A model generated the notes under the pieces. The model was not told the DNA's origin. It did not search any database and was given only the letters and a program-made list of their open reading frames with translations. From assembly GCF_003991405.1 (NCBI RefSeq), contig NZ_RPEN01000143.1, positions 1 to 49,666 on the forward strand: a DNA stretch of 49,666 bases, in the 5' to 3' direction. Origin of the DNA: Pseudorhodobacter sp. E13. GTDB taxonomy: Bacteria; Pseudomonadota; Alphaproteobacteria; Rhodobacterales; Rhodobacteraceae. The first letter of the stretch is position 1; each line of letters starts with the position of its first letter. Of this stretch, positions 17,597 through 25,786 are shown in pieces. Position numbers and translations under genes: made by a program.

Positions 17597-18250
17597 ATGT
17601 TAACCTTTCGTTCCGCCCTTGTTCTGTTTCTGCTGGCTGTCACGCCCGCTCAGGCGCTGACCCTTTCGGGGCAGGCAGTGGTGACGGATGGCGACAGCCT
17701 GCGCATCGGGGCGGAGCGTATTCGCCTGTTCGGGATCGACGCGCCGGAATTGAAGCAGCGCTGTGACCCTTCGGGGCGGAACTGGGCTTGCGGCAAATGG
17801 GCGAAGGACGCGCTGCAACAGATTGTCTCGCAAGGGGTTTTGCGCTGCGAGGCGGTGGAGAAGGATCGCTATGGCCGCACTGTGGCGCGCTGCATGGTCG
17901 GGCAACGGGATGTGGCGGCGTTGATGGTGCGGGCGGGGGCGGCGACGGCCTTTACCCGCTATTCCACAGACTATGTGGCGCAGGAACGCGCCGCCAAGGC
18001 CGAGGCGCGGGGGCTGTGGTCGGGGGCTATGACCGCGCCGGGGGACTATCGGCAGATCGCCAAACGCGGCAGCACGGCCCCAAGCGGTTGTGTGATCAAG
18101 GGCAATATCTCGGCCAAGGGCGCGCGGATTTATCACATGCCGGGGCAGCGCGACTATGCCGCCACCAAAATTTCCCCGTCCAAGGGCGAGGCGTTCTTCT
18201 GCTCGGAAGCACAGGCGCGCGCGGCGGGATTTCGCGCCGCGAAACGCTGA
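17597..18250 (+). CDS. secreted thermonuclease-like (SNase) protein
   Basis: Exported nuclease of the staphylococcal nuclease fold, 217 residues with a signal peptide at 1-20. Residues equivalent to the SNase active site are all present: Asp31 (TDGD), Arg43, Asp48 and Glu51 (RIRLFGIDAPE) and Arg94 (DRYGRTV), so the enzyme should be active with calcium. The C-terminal ~60 residues hold an extra part with IKGNISAKGARIYHMPGQRD, a common companion of such nucleases that may bind DNA or cell wall. The ribosome site (GAGGG) is unusually close to the ATG. It is preceded by a CtrA-like site, hinting at control with motility, competence or gene-transfer functions. Confidence 0.88.
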   Translation: MLTFRSALVLFLLAVTPAQALTLSGQAVVTDGDSLRIGAERIRLFGIDAPELKQRCDPSGRNWACGKWAKDALQQIVSQGVLRCEAVEKDRYGRTVARCMVGQRDVAALMVRAGAATAFTRYSTDYVAQERAAKAEARGLWSGAMTAPGDYRQIAKRGSTAPSGCVIKGNISAKGARIYHMPGQRDYAATKISPSKGEAFFCSEAQARAAGFRAAKR

Positions 18251-18294
18251 ATTTTCGACACGGGTTTGATCCCTGTCAAAGCGCCGTTGCCTTG

Positions 18295-18321
18295 CCTGTT
18301 ATAGACTTGATCTGTAACAGG
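18295..18321 (+). promoter_or_regulatory. inverted repeat before the DUF465 gene
   Basis: CCTGTTA at 18295-18301 and TAACAGG at 18315-18321 are perfect complements around a 13-base spacer containing TAGACT, a possible -10. It ends 18 bases before the start codon of the DUF465 gene, so it could be an operator or a 5' leader hairpin. Confidence 0.3.
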
Positions 18322-18339
18322 AAATAGAAGGAGCGCCTG

Positions 18340-18579
18340 ATGTCCCATACCCCGCATGAACTGGCCGAGGAATTCCCGGCTGAAGTGGAAAAGATGCACA
18401 AGCTGAAGCTGGAGAATGCGCATTTCGCCAAGCTTTTCGATGAATACCATGAGGTGAATCGCGCCGTGCATCGGGCGGAAACGCTGGTGGAGCCGACGGA
18501 TGCGGCGAATGAAACCGCCCTGCGGCAAAAGCGCAGCCATCTGAAAGACGAAATCTGGTCGATCTTGTCGGCGGCCTAA
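18340..18579 (+). CDS. DUF465 (YdcH) family protein
   Basis: 79-residue, highly charged, helical protein. The run ELAEEFPAEVEKMHKLK and the segment HFAKLFDEYHEVNRAVHRAE match the DUF465/YdcH family, small coiled-coil proteins of unknown role, common in proteobacteria. AAGGAG lies at ideal distance before the ATG. It is convergent with pccR, overlapping by 4 bases. Confidence 0.9.
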   Translation: MSHTPHELAEEFPAEVEKMHKLKLENAHFAKLFDEYHEVNRAVHRAETLVEPTDAANETALRQKRSHLKDEIWSILSAA

Positions 18580-19979
18580 GGGGTGTCGGGGGCGATGCCA
18601 TAGGGCAGCACCCCGCGCCTGTCGGGATTGACCGTCAGGCGCTTTTCCAGTGGTGGCACCGAGCGTTGGTGACAATCGGGCCGCTCACAAATCCGGCAGG
18701 AAATGCCGATGGGTTCAAAGCGGCCGCGCAGGTCCAGCCCATCGGCATAGACCAGCTTGTCGGCATGGCCAATCTCACATCCCAGACAGATCGCGTAGCG
18801 GCGCACCGGGGCGCCAAAGGCCCCACCGGATTTTGACACGTCGCGCGCAAGGCAGACATAGCGCACCCCATCCGGGGTTTCCGCCAGTTGCCGCAAAAAA
18901 CGCCCCGGCATTTCAAAGGCTTGATGCACGTTCCACAAGGGGCAGGCGCCACCGAACCGCGCGAATTGAAAGCGGGTGGCGGAATGGCGCTTGGTCACGG
19001 TTCCCGCCTGATCGACGCGGACGAAGAAGAAGGGCACGCCCTTTGCCCCCGGCCGCTGCAAGGTGGACAGCCTGTGCGCGACTTGCTCAATCGAACTGTC
19101 GAACAGATCGGCGAGGCGTTCCAGATCATGCCGCTCTCGGTCGGCGGCGTCCAGGAATGCGGTGTAGGGCATCAGGGCCGCCCCGGCAAAGTAATTGGCC
19201 AGCCCGATCTTGGCGATGCCGCGCGCCTCGGGGCTTTGGAATTGTGCGAGGTCCAGCGTCGCTTCCAGCAGGTCATTCTGGGTCAGCAGGGCGACCTGAT
19301 GCAGCAGTTGAAAGCGTCGGGTCGGCCCCGAGGCGCGGCCCGACAGCGCCAGCCGTTTGGCGGTGGCATCAAAGCGGCGGATATCGGCATTGTTCGAAAT
19401 GTCCAAATCAATGCCAAGCGACTCCAATGTGGCAAGTGCCGTGGTTTCGATAGGAATATCAGGGCCCTTTAGGGTGGCATAGCGTTCCGCTGCGCGGTCG
19501 ATTGCGTCGATGTAATTGTCGCAATAGTGAAAGAAATCGCGCACCTCCTCCCATGCCGAAGGCGCGAGAGAGGTTTCATTCCGGCCCAATGCCTCATCCA
19601 GCGAGGCAAGGCGTTCGTGGCTTTGGCGGTAAGCGCGGTGCAGATCGAGAAAGGCGCGGGCAAGGCCGGGCGCGTTGGAGGCGGCCAGCCGCAGATCGGC
19701 CAAAGGGGGCGGCGCGGTAAAGACCGGATCGGCCAGCGCCTCGCGCATATCGGTGACGATGCGTTCGCTGTCGCCGCTGGTCAGCTCGGTCACATCCAGC
19801 CCGAATTCCTGTGCCAGTGCCAGCACCACACCCGCCGAGATGGGGCGGTTGTTGTTTTCCATCTGGTTCAGATAGGGCAGGGAGACATCCAGCTTTTGCG
19901 CGAAGGCCTTTTGCGTCAGCCGCAAGCGCCCGCGCAATTCGCGCAGCTTGACGCCTGCATAAAGCTTTTGTGTGGCCAT
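18576..19979 (-). CDS. pccR: short-chain fatty acyl-CoA regulator PccR (ScfR family)
   Basis: Regulator of propionyl-CoA carboxylase expression, 467 residues. An XRE helix-turn-helix occupies about 9-64 (LTQKAFAQKLDVSLPYLNQM). A degenerate IrrE/DUF955-like middle (LANYFAGAALMPY, SIEQVAHRLSTLQRPG) leads to the DUF2083 part, probably the acyl-CoA sensor. The end carries Cys398, Cys401, Cys428, Cys431, Cys436 and His437, a likely metal or redox cluster. The ATG at 19977-19979 follows GAGGG; the alternative TTG at 20000 falls inside a TTTGCAAA box. Two TTTGCAAA boxes just upstream suggest autoregulation. Known from family: R. sphaeroides PccR controls pccB. Confidence 0.92.
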   Translation of the reverse strand: MATQKLYAGVKLRELRGRLRLTQKAFAQKLDVSLPYLNQMENNNRPISAGVVLALAQEFGLDVTELTSGDSERIVTDMREALADPVFTAPPPLADLRLAASNAPGLARAFLDLHRAYRQSHERLASLDEALGRNETSLAPSAWEEVRDFFHYCDNYIDAIDRAAERYATLKGPDIPIETTALATLESLGIDLDISNNADIRRFDATAKRLALSGRASGPTRRFQLLHQVALLTQNDLLEATLDLAQFQSPEARGIAKIGLANYFAGAALMPYTAFLDAADRERHDLERLADLFDSSIEQVAHRLSTLQRPGAKGVPFFFVRVDQAGTVTKRHSATRFQFARFGGACPLWNVHQAFEMPGRFLRQLAETPDGVRYVCLARDVSKSGGAFGAPVRRYAICLGCEIGHADKLVYADGLDLRGRFEPIGISCRICERPDCHQRSVPPLEKRLTVNPDRRGVLPYGIAPDTP

Positions 19980-19993
19980 ATCGCCCTCAAGGG

Positions 19994-20021
19994 TTTGCAA
20001 AGCGCAGGATGACTTTGCAAA
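19994..20021. promoter_or_regulatory. pair of TTTGCAAA boxes upstream of pccR
   Basis: Two perfect TTTGCAAA palindromes at 19994-20001 and 20014-20021, 20 bases centre to centre, lie 15-42 bases before the pccR start. TTTGCAAA is the half-motif I recall for PccR in R. sphaeroides, there with a 4-base spacer. They sit in the 60-base gap after the MFS gene. Confidence 0.75.
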
Positions 20022-20039
20022 CTTGCGCCTGTCAAGCGG

Positions 20040-21248
20040 TCAGATCTGGGTTTCGCGGTGGCGCACCCAAAGGATACAGAGGATGGCAGCACCGGAGGTG
20101 GCTGTCATCAGCAGGACCAGAGGCATCGGCCCGGTATCGGGGCCAAGGATGAAGCCTGACAGCGCCGAAAGCGCCGCGCCGCCGCCGATCATGAAGGCCC
20201 CGCCAAGCCCGGCGGCAGAGCCTGCCAGATTGGGCCGCACCGACAGCATACCCGCATTGGCATTGGGCATCAGCATGCCGTTGCCAAGGCCCACGCTGAT
20301 CATCAGGCCAAAGAAGGCCATCGGCCCCGCCACGCCCAGCAGTGTCAGCACCAGCAGCACCAGCATCCCGGCTGTTGACAGCAGCGCCCCTGTCAGGATC
20401 ATCCAGTTGACGCCATAGCGCACCGAATAGCGCCCCGACAGGAAATTCCCCGCCATATAGCCCAAGGCGGGCGCGCCGAAATAGGCCCCCAAATGCGCGG
20501 GGTTCAGGTGGAAATACTGTGTGCCAACATAGGGCGCACCGCCCAGATAGGCGAAAAACGCCCCCGAAGCAAAAGCGGCGGCCAAGCAATAGCCCCAGAA
20601 CCGCTGCGAGGCGAGCAGGGCCGGATATTGCCGGAATTGGGCGGAAAAGCTGGCGGCGCGGGTGGTTGCGGTTTCGCCCATATCAAACCACATCAGCGCA
20701 AACAGCCCCGCCCCCGACAGCGCCAGAATCGCGAAGGAGGCTTGCCAGCCAAAGGCCGCATCCAGCGCGCCGCCGATCACCGGGCCCACCATCGGCACCA
20801 CTGACATGCCCATCGTCACATAGCCGATCATCGAGGCGGCCTGATCTTGCGGCACCATATCGCGCACCGCCGCGCGGGACAAAGCGAAGCCCGAAGCGAT
20901 GATCGCCTGCGCCAGACGGCAGGCCATGAACACGGTGAAATTGGGCGCAAACAGCGCCCCCAAGGATGCCAGCGTGAACACCGCCGCGCCAAACAGCATC
21001 ACCGGGCGGCGGCCAAAACGGTCGGATATCGGGCCGATGGCCAGTTGCAAAAGCGCCGTCGTCGCCAGATAGAGCGAGACGGAAAGCTGCATCAGCGCGT
21101 AATCCACGCCGAAATAGGCCGACATCGACGGCAGCGAGGGCAAAAACACGTTCAGCGACAGCGCGGCCACCCCGGCAATCAGCACGAGCGTGGTAATGTG
21201 GGGCGGTGTCGTCCGGTCAAGATAGCGGACGGGGGAAAGATTGTTCAT
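20040..21248 (-). CDS. MFS transporter, Bcr/CflA drug-resistance type
   Basis: Proton-driven inner-membrane exporter, 402 residues with about 12 hydrophobic spans. The Bcr/CflA hallmarks are LNVFLPSLPSMSAYF in the first span, IGPISDRFGRRPVML as the inter-span A motif, SRAAVRDMV and MGMSVVPMVGPVIGG. A substrate cannot be named. The gene precedes pccR on the same strand with a 60-base gap holding the PccR-type boxes, so read-through into pccR is possible. Its placement suggests no clear metabolic link. Confidence 0.9.
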   Translation of the reverse strand: MNNLSPVRYLDRTTPPHITTLVLIAGVAALSLNVFLPSLPSMSAYFGVDYALMQLSVSLYLATTALLQLAIGPISDRFGRRPVMLFGAAVFTLASLGALFAPNFTVFMACRLAQAIIASGFALSRAAVRDMVPQDQAASMIGYVTMGMSVVPMVGPVIGGALDAAFGWQASFAILALSGAGLFALMWFDMGETATTRAASFSAQFRQYPALLASQRFWGYCLAAAFASGAFFAYLGGAPYVGTQYFHLNPAHLGAYFGAPALGYMAGNFLSGRYSVRYGVNWMILTGALLSTAGMLVLLVLTLLGVAGPMAFFGLMISVGLGNGMLMPNANAGMLSVRPNLAGSAAGLGGAFMIGGGAALSALSGFILGPDTGPMPLVLLMTATSGAAILCILWVRHRETQI

Positions 21249-21327
21249 CCCTGATCGCTAGACCGAAGCGCGCGGCCTGTCCATCGCGGAATTGTCCGAA
21301 TGGTAAAAAATCCCTACGGTCTGGCGG

Positions 21328-21681
21328 TCAGCCCCATTTGTGAAAGATGAAAAACGCACCCAAGGCGATGAAGGCAAAGCCAAGCGCGTGGTTCCAGGAC
21401 AGCGGCTCTTTCAGAAAGAACACCGAGAACAGCGCAAAGACCATCAGGGTGATGACCTCTTGGATGGTTTTCAGTTCGGCTGCGGAAAAATAGCCGTGGC
21501 CGATGCGGTTGGCGGGCACTTGCAGCACATATTCGAATAGCGCGATGCCCCAGCTGACAAGGATCACGGTGATCAACGGGGCGGATTTGTATTTCAGATG
21601 GCCATACCACGCGAAGGTCATGAAGACGTTGGAGGCGATAAGCAGGCCGATGGTGATAACGGGGATGGGCAGGCTGGGCAT
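21328..21681 (-). CDS. DUF486 (DMT-like) small membrane protein
   Basis: 117 residues with four hydrophobic spans (about 8-25, 34-50, 72-90 and 95-113). FMTFAWYGHLKY, VSWGIALFEYVLQVPANR and TIQEVITLMVFALFSVFFLKEP are diagnostic of the DUF486 family, distantly related to EamA/DMT transporters. The function is unknown. Its start is divergent from pccB across 186 bases that carry the TTTGCA-type repeats, so it could share PccR control. Confidence 0.9.
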   Translation of the reverse strand: MPSLPIPVITIGLLIASNVFMTFAWYGHLKYKSAPLITVILVSWGIALFEYVLQVPANRIGHGYFSAAELKTIQEVITLMVFALFSVFFLKEPLSWNHALGFAFIALGAFFIFHKWG

Positions 21682-21754
21682 GGCGGGGCTTTCGGGAGAG
21701 GGCTATTGCGCCCAGATCAATCATGTTGTGCCGCCGCTGCCAAGGCTTCGCAGA

Positions 21755-21794
21755 TTTGCAATTTGCAGCATTGCCATTGCCAATAGTTTGCAAA
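21755..21794. promoter_or_regulatory. PccR-type repeat array upstream of pccB
   Basis: TTTGCAAT at 21755-21762, TTTGCA at 21762-21767, ATTGCC at 21770-21775 and again at 21776-21781, and a perfect TTTGCAAA at 21787-21794 form a run of related elements 74-113 bases before pccB. The outer two are 32 bases apart centre to centre, about three helical turns. Confidence 0.6.
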
Positions 21795-21867
21795 TTTTCT
21801 CAATTCTGCTTCCTGCGCAGGGCCGTTCTGGATAGGGTGCGCGGAATCGTTCACAGGGGGGCCGAAG

Positions 21868-23394
21868 ATGAAAGATATTCTGCAAGAGCTTGAAGATCGC
21901 CGCAATGTGGCCCGTATGGGCGGGGGCGAACGCCGTGTTGCTGCCCAGCACGCCAAGGGCAAGCTGACCGCCCGCGAACGGATTGAGCTGTTGCTGGATG
22001 AAGGCTCTTTCGAAGAGTTTGACATGTTTGTCGCCCATCGCTGCACCGATTTCGGCATGGAAAAAGACCGCCCCGCAGGTGATGGCGTGGTGACGGGCTG
22101 GGGCACGGTGAATGGCCGCATGGTCTATGTGTTCAGTCAGGATTTCACGGTGTTCGGCGGCTCCTTGTCCGAAACTCATGCGCAAAAGATTTGCAAGATC
22201 ATGGACATGGCGTTGCAAAACGGCGCGCCGGTGATCGGGATGAACGATTCCGGTGGCGCGCGGATTCAGGAAGGGGTGGCCTCGCTTGCCGGCTATGCCG
22301 AGGTGTTCCAGCGCAATATCATGGCATCGGGCGTGGTGCCGCAGATCAGCCTGATTATGGGGCCATGTGCCGGGGGCGCGGTGTATTCGCCCGCGATGAC
22401 CGATTTTATTTTCATGGTCAAAGACAGTTCTTATATGTTCGTGACGGGACCGGATGTGGTGAAAACCGTCACGAACGAGGTCGTCACCGCCGAGGAACTG
22501 GGCGGGGCCGTGACGCATACCAAGAAATCATCCGTCGCGGATGGTGCCTATGAAAACGATGTCGAGGCGCTGGCCGAAACCCGGCGTCTGATCGACTTTT
22601 TGCCGCTGTCGAACCGTGAAAAGGCCCCGACGCGCCCCTTCTTCGATGATCCGGCGCGGATAGAGGAAAGCCTTGATACGCTGATCCCCGACAACCCGAA
22701 CCAGCCCTATGACATGAAGGAATTGATCCTTAAGCTGGCGGATGAGGGCGATTTCTTTGAAATTCAGCGCGATTATGCGGGCAATATCATCACCGGTTTC
22801 ATCCGCATCGAAGGGCAGTCGGTGGGGGTTGTCGCCAATCAGCCGATGGTTTTGGCCGGTTGCCTTGATATTGACAGCAGCCGCAAGGCTGCGCGCTTCG
22901 TGCGCTTTTGTGATGCATTTGAAATTCCGATCCTGACGCTGGTTGACGTGCCCGGCTTTTTGCCCGGCACCAGCCAGGAATATGGCGGCGTCATCAAGCA
23001 TGGCGCGAAACTGCTGTTTGCCTATGGCGAGGCGACGGTGCCGAAGGTGACGGTGATCACCCGCAAAGCCTATGGCGGGGCCTATGACGTGATGGCCTCC
23101 AAGCATCTGCGCGGCGATTTCAACTATGCCTGGCCCACGGCGGAAATTGCGGTGATGGGGGCCAAAGGTGCGACCGAGATCATCTATCGCGGCCGCACCG
23201 CCGAGGAGATTGCCGAGCGCACAAAGGAATATGAGGACCGTTTCGCCAACCCCTTCGTGGCAGCGGAAAAGGGCTTTGTCGATGAGGTGATCATGCCGCA
23301 TTCGACCCGCCGCCGCGTGGCGCGGGCCTTTGCCAGCCTGCGCAGCAAGAAGCTTACAAATCCGTGGAAAAAGCACGATAATATCCCGCTGTAA
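21868..23394 (+). CDS. pccB: propionyl-CoA carboxylase beta subunit (carboxyltransferase)
   Basis: Transfers carboxyl from biotin to propionyl-CoA, giving (S)-methylmalonyl-CoA; 508 residues. The N-terminal half has [17 protein letters not shown], the acyl-CoA oxyanion segment [13 protein letters not shown] and [12 protein letters not shown]; the C-terminal half has [20 protein letters not shown] and [12 protein letters not shown] for the biotin side. These match PccB rather than acetyl-CoA carboxylase. AGGGGG precedes the ATG. The alpha subunit lies 2.7 kb downstream, with five unrelated genes between. Confidence 0.97.
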   Translation: MKDILQELEDRRNVARMGGGERRVAAQHAKGKLTARERIELLLDEGSFEEFDMFVAHRCTDFGMEKDRPAGDGVVTGWGTVNGRMVYVFSQDFTVFGGSLSETHAQKICKIMDMALQNGAPVIGMNDSGGARIQEGVASLAGYAEVFQRNIMASGVVPQISLIMGPCAGGAVYSPAMTDFIFMVKDSSYMFVTGPDVVKTVTNEVVTAEELGGAVTHTKKSSVADGAYENDVEALAETRRLIDFLPLSNREKAPTRPFFDDPARIEESLDTLIPDNPNQPYDMKELILKLADEGDFFEIQRDYAGNIITGFIRIEGQSVGVVANQPMVLAGCLDIDSSRKAARFVRFCDAFEIPILTLVDVPGFLPGTSQEYGGVIKHGAKLLFAYGEATVPKVTVITRKAYGGAYDVMASKHLRGDFNYAWPTAEIAVMGAKGATEIIYRGRTAEEIAERTKEYEDRFANPFVAAEKGFVDEVIMPHSTRRRVARAFASLRSKKLTNPWKKHDNIPL

Positions 23395-23412
23395 CCCCCA
23401 ACAGTGGAGCGT

Positions 23413-24174
23413 ATGATGCCAACCCCCATCGACATTGCGAAAGAAGCGGCAGATCCGGCGGTTGCCGGGCTGGATCTGTCCTGCTTTGACCGCAACGATT
23501 TGATCAACCTGATCTTGCAACGATCCGAGGTCATGTTTGACCGTCCGGCCTCGGGGCAGGTGATCCGGGCCTGGGGCCGTGGCAACAGCGCCCCGATGGA
23601 GGCAGAAATTGACCGGCTGGGCATGGCGGTGGCACGGCGGGCCGCAGGGGTTATTCATGCCGAATACCGCGAGATTGCGCCAGTGTTGCGCGCGTTGGCC
23701 CCAAAGCGGGTGGCCGATATCGGCTGCGGCTATGCGCTGTTTGATCTGTTTCTGGCGCAGGATCAGGGCTGTGAACTGGTGCTGATTGATCTGGAAAGCA
23801 ACGAACACCGGCATTTCGGCTTTCAGGCCGAAGGGGCGGCCTATTCCAACCTTGCGCGGGCGCGGCAGATGCTGTGTGCCAACGGGGTTGCGGACAGCCG
23901 GATCACCACGCTGAACCCGCGTGATGTCGCGCCCGAAAGCAAGGGGCCGGTGGATCTGGTGGTGTCTTTCCTGTCCTGCGGCTTTCACTATCCGGTGGAA
24001 ACCTATGTGCCGTTTCTGGAACAGGCGCTGGCCCCCGATGGGGCTGCGATTTTTGACCTCCGCGCGGCGCGGGCGGCCCCGCAGATCGCCACTTTGCAAA
24101 AGCTGGGAACGGTGACGGAACTGTCAGCTTCGGGCAATTCGACCCGCGTCTTGTTGCGCAAGGCCGCCGCATGA
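23413..24174 (+). CDS. putative class I SAM-dependent methyltransferase
   Basis: 253 residues from the chosen ATG (23416 is possible too). VADIGCGYALFD at 100-111 is a good SAM-binding motif I, followed by ELVLIDLESNEHRHF for the acidic ribose-binding residue, and VDLVVSFLSCGFHYPVETY resembles motif post-I. The N-terminal ~90 residues are helical and not recognisable; substrate unknown. It starts 18 bases after pccB and overlaps the next gene by ATGA, so it is probably co-transcribed with pccB. A perfect TTTGCAAA lies inside its 3' part (24093-24100), probably by chance. Confidence 0.7.
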   Translation: MMPTPIDIAKEAADPAVAGLDLSCFDRNDLINLILQRSEVMFDRPASGQVIRAWGRGNSAPMEAEIDRLGMAVARRAAGVIHAEYREIAPVLRALAPKRVADIGCGYALFDLFLAQDQGCELVLIDLESNEHRHFGFQAEGAAYSNLARARQMLCANGVADSRITTLNPRDVAPESKGPVDLVVSFLSCGFHYPVETYVPFLEQALAPDGAAIFDLRAARAAPQIATLQKLGTVTELSASGNSTRVLLRKAAA

Positions 24175-24554
24175 CCGGGGGGGGCGAAAAACTGTGGCAA
24201 GTTGCCAATGAGGCCGGGGCGCCGCTGTTCGCGGTGCCGTCCGGCCAAGCTGTGACCTTGCAGGATGTGTTCTGGGAAGAAGGGGACGAACTGATCCTGC
24301 GCGCCCGCTTTCTGGCGCCGCAAATCGCGCGGGATGGGGGCAGCGTGGATTACGATACCGCCGCGCAGGATATGCTGCATCTGTGCCAGACCTATATCCT
24401 GCCGCAACTGACCGACGGGGCCGATCTGCCGGATCAGGTAATCTTGTCCTTGTCGGACCGAGAGGTGCCTTTTGGGGAAGCAGACCCAGAGGCCACGCAA
24501 TTTTTTGAGGCCTACCAGATTCAGGATGGTGCCTGCATATGGGAGACATACTGA
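24171..24554 (+). CDS. DUF6497 family protein
   Basis: 127 residues. The segments LFAVPSGQAVTLQDVFWEE, DMLHLCQTYILPQL, DQVILSLSDREVPFG and EATQFFEAYQI look like the DUF6497 family of Rhodobacterales. No signal peptide or membrane span is seen. Two Cys are present (HLCQTY and GACIWE). Its start overlaps the methyltransferase stop. Role unknown; its constant company with pcc genes, if confirmed in other genomes, would be the main hint. Confidence 0.75.
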   Translation: MTGGGEKLWQVANEAGAPLFAVPSGQAVTLQDVFWEEGDELILRARFLAPQIARDGGSVDYDTAAQDMLHLCQTYILPQLTDGADLPDQVILSLSDREVPFGEADPEATQFFEAYQIQDGACIWETY

Positions 24555-24768
24555 TGACAACACAACATATAGCGGTAAGCGGCAAAAAATGGCCTGCCCG
24601 TGATGTAGGCAAGCAACATGCTGCCAACTTGCGCGTTTTGCTGTGTCTTTCGCCTGCGCAACAGGCTATTGTTTCCGAAGGTCGAACCCAAGCGGCCGAT
24701 ACCTCGCATTTGGGACATGCTTCGGGACAATCCGGCGCGTCACCCCAACAAGAAACTAGGAGTAGAGG
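24555..24768 (+). other. gap before the small lipoprotein gene
   Basis: 214 bases with no convincing gene. An open frame starting at 24554 (MTTQHIAVSG) crosses it and continues out of frame through the lipoprotein gene, but it lacks a ribosome site and codon character. A promoter for the lipoprotein is expected here; no clear hexamers are seen. Confidence 0.4.
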
Positions 24769-24909
24769 ATGTCCACGAGCACGAAACTCATTCTTTCCCT
24801 CTGCACGGCTGCGTTCCTCGCAGCTTGCGGTGGTCCGAAGCAAGAAGAAGTTGTCTATGTTGAAGAACCCGTCTCGCAAGAGCCGGTCTACACGGGCAAA
24901 TACAAGTAA
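24769..24909 (+). CDS. 46-residue lipoprotein
   Basis: A short gene easily missed by length cut-offs. AGGAG stands at the right distance before the ATG. The product starts with a basic and hydrophobic signal (MSTSTKLILSLCTAAFLAAC) whose lipobox LAAC places the lipid-bearing cysteine at residue 20, leaving a mature peptide of about 27 residues rich in Glu, Val and Tyr that ends TGKYK. A terminator follows 7 bases after the stop, so it makes a compact mono-cistronic unit or the end of the pccB transcript. Function unknown. Confidence 0.85.
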   Translation: MSTSTKLILSLCTAAFLAACGGPKQEEVVYVEEPVSQEPVYTGKYK

Positions 24910-24915
24910 GACTTC

Positions 24916-24960
24916 GGGGCGGGCGCAAGGCGCGTTTGGCGCCATGCCCGCCCTCTTTCT
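24916..24960 (+). terminator. intrinsic terminator after the small lipoprotein gene
   Basis: GGGCGGGC at 24917-24924 pairs with GCCCGCCC at 24946-24953, with an inner hairpin GGCGC/GCGCC at 24929-24943, followed by TCTTTCT. It separates the pccB-side transcript from the next gene. Confidence 0.75.
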
Positions 24961-25017
24961 ATCCCCGCCCCAACACAGGCCTCTGACTGCCGCCTTGCGC
25001 GCGATCGGGGGTGCGGC

Positions 25018-25419
25018 ATGATCAAGCATCGTGGCTTTCCGGGGCGACTTCCCTCTACCGATTTTCAGTTTGTCATTCGCCGGGCCAATAAGGCCGGGGC
25101 GACCAAGATCATCCGCCGTGAACGCTATCGCGACCGCGCCAATGCGGACCGCTTGGCCGACGAAGGCTTCATGAAGGCGCTTTGGACGCATTTCGGTGAA
25201 GAACCGTTTGAGCGGGGCAATCTGGATGCGGGGCGTTTGTCATGGCTGTTTGGCCGCGAGGTGGTGCCCGCTGAAGATCCGTTCGACCCCGCCAGCTATG
25301 ACGCGCTGCTCAAGATCAACGTCAAGATCGCCGAGGCGTCCTTTCCCAAGGTCTTTGCCCCCGACGCCCCCCCGATGGAGGAGGACGACTGGGCCGATTG
25401 GGATGATGAGGACGAATAG
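25018..25419 (+). CDS. conserved protein of unknown function
   Basis: 133 residues. The N-terminal half is basic (FQFVIRRANKAGATKIIRRE and RYRDRANADRLADEG), the C-terminal tail strongly acidic (EEDDWADWDDEDE). No signal peptide, membrane span or known motif. The middle piece FDPASYDALLKINVKIAEASFP looks like an ordered helix. I do not recognise a named family; I believe similar proteins accompany the pcc genes in Rhodobacterales. The ATG at 25018 follows a G-rich ribosome site. Confidence 0.7.
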   Translation: MIKHRGFPGRLPSTDFQFVIRRANKAGATKIIRRERYRDRANADRLADEGFMKALWTHFGEEPFERGNLDAGRLSWLFGREVVPAEDPFDPASYDALLKINVKIAEASFPKVFAPDAPPMEEDDWADWDDEDE

Positions 25420-25786
25420 GCATGAACCCGCGCATCCCAGTCCCGTTCCGGCAAGGTTTTGCGCAGCCCGTTGCGGCTGGCAAATTAGGCTTTGCCACGC
25501 GGGCCCGTGTTGCGCCTAATGCAGGTGGCGCCGCAGGGTGCGGCACTGACCATGACGATGCGTTTACGCGTAACCCTTTCCTGACCTGCCGGCCCGCGCG
25601 CCCCCCGCGTGGGCCGGATATCCCCAAAATGGCGGCGCGAACCGTCATGCGGGGTTGCGGCAATGGTTGGGGCAGGGGCGATATGCGGGGCCGCCGTGAC
25701 GGGCGGGGCCAAATTTTCCCCTTTCTTTTGCGCGCGAATGGCGTAGACTCATGGTCAATAAAAACACGAGCAAGAGGCTTTGCAGT
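25420..25786 (+). other. 367-base gap with a GC hairpin
   Basis: No supported gene. CCGGCCC at 25589-25595 and GGGCCGG at 25611-25617 make a stem whose inner bases (CGCG/CGCG) can also pair; there is no T-run. The downstream half is AT-poorer than a typical promoter, with TAGACT at 25744-25749 the only -10-like string. An open frame from 25422 runs through the next gene in another frame and looks like a shadow. Confidence 0.45.

Noticed and set aside
24093-24100. A perfect TTTGCAAA inside the methyltransferase-like gene
   Set aside because: Single copy within coding sequence, no partner box nearby and no promoter expected; probably chance.
24554-25021. Open frame starting MTTQHIAVSG after the DUF6497 gene
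   Set aside because: No ribosome site, no recognisable pattern, and it overlaps the well-formed small lipoprotein gene in another frame.
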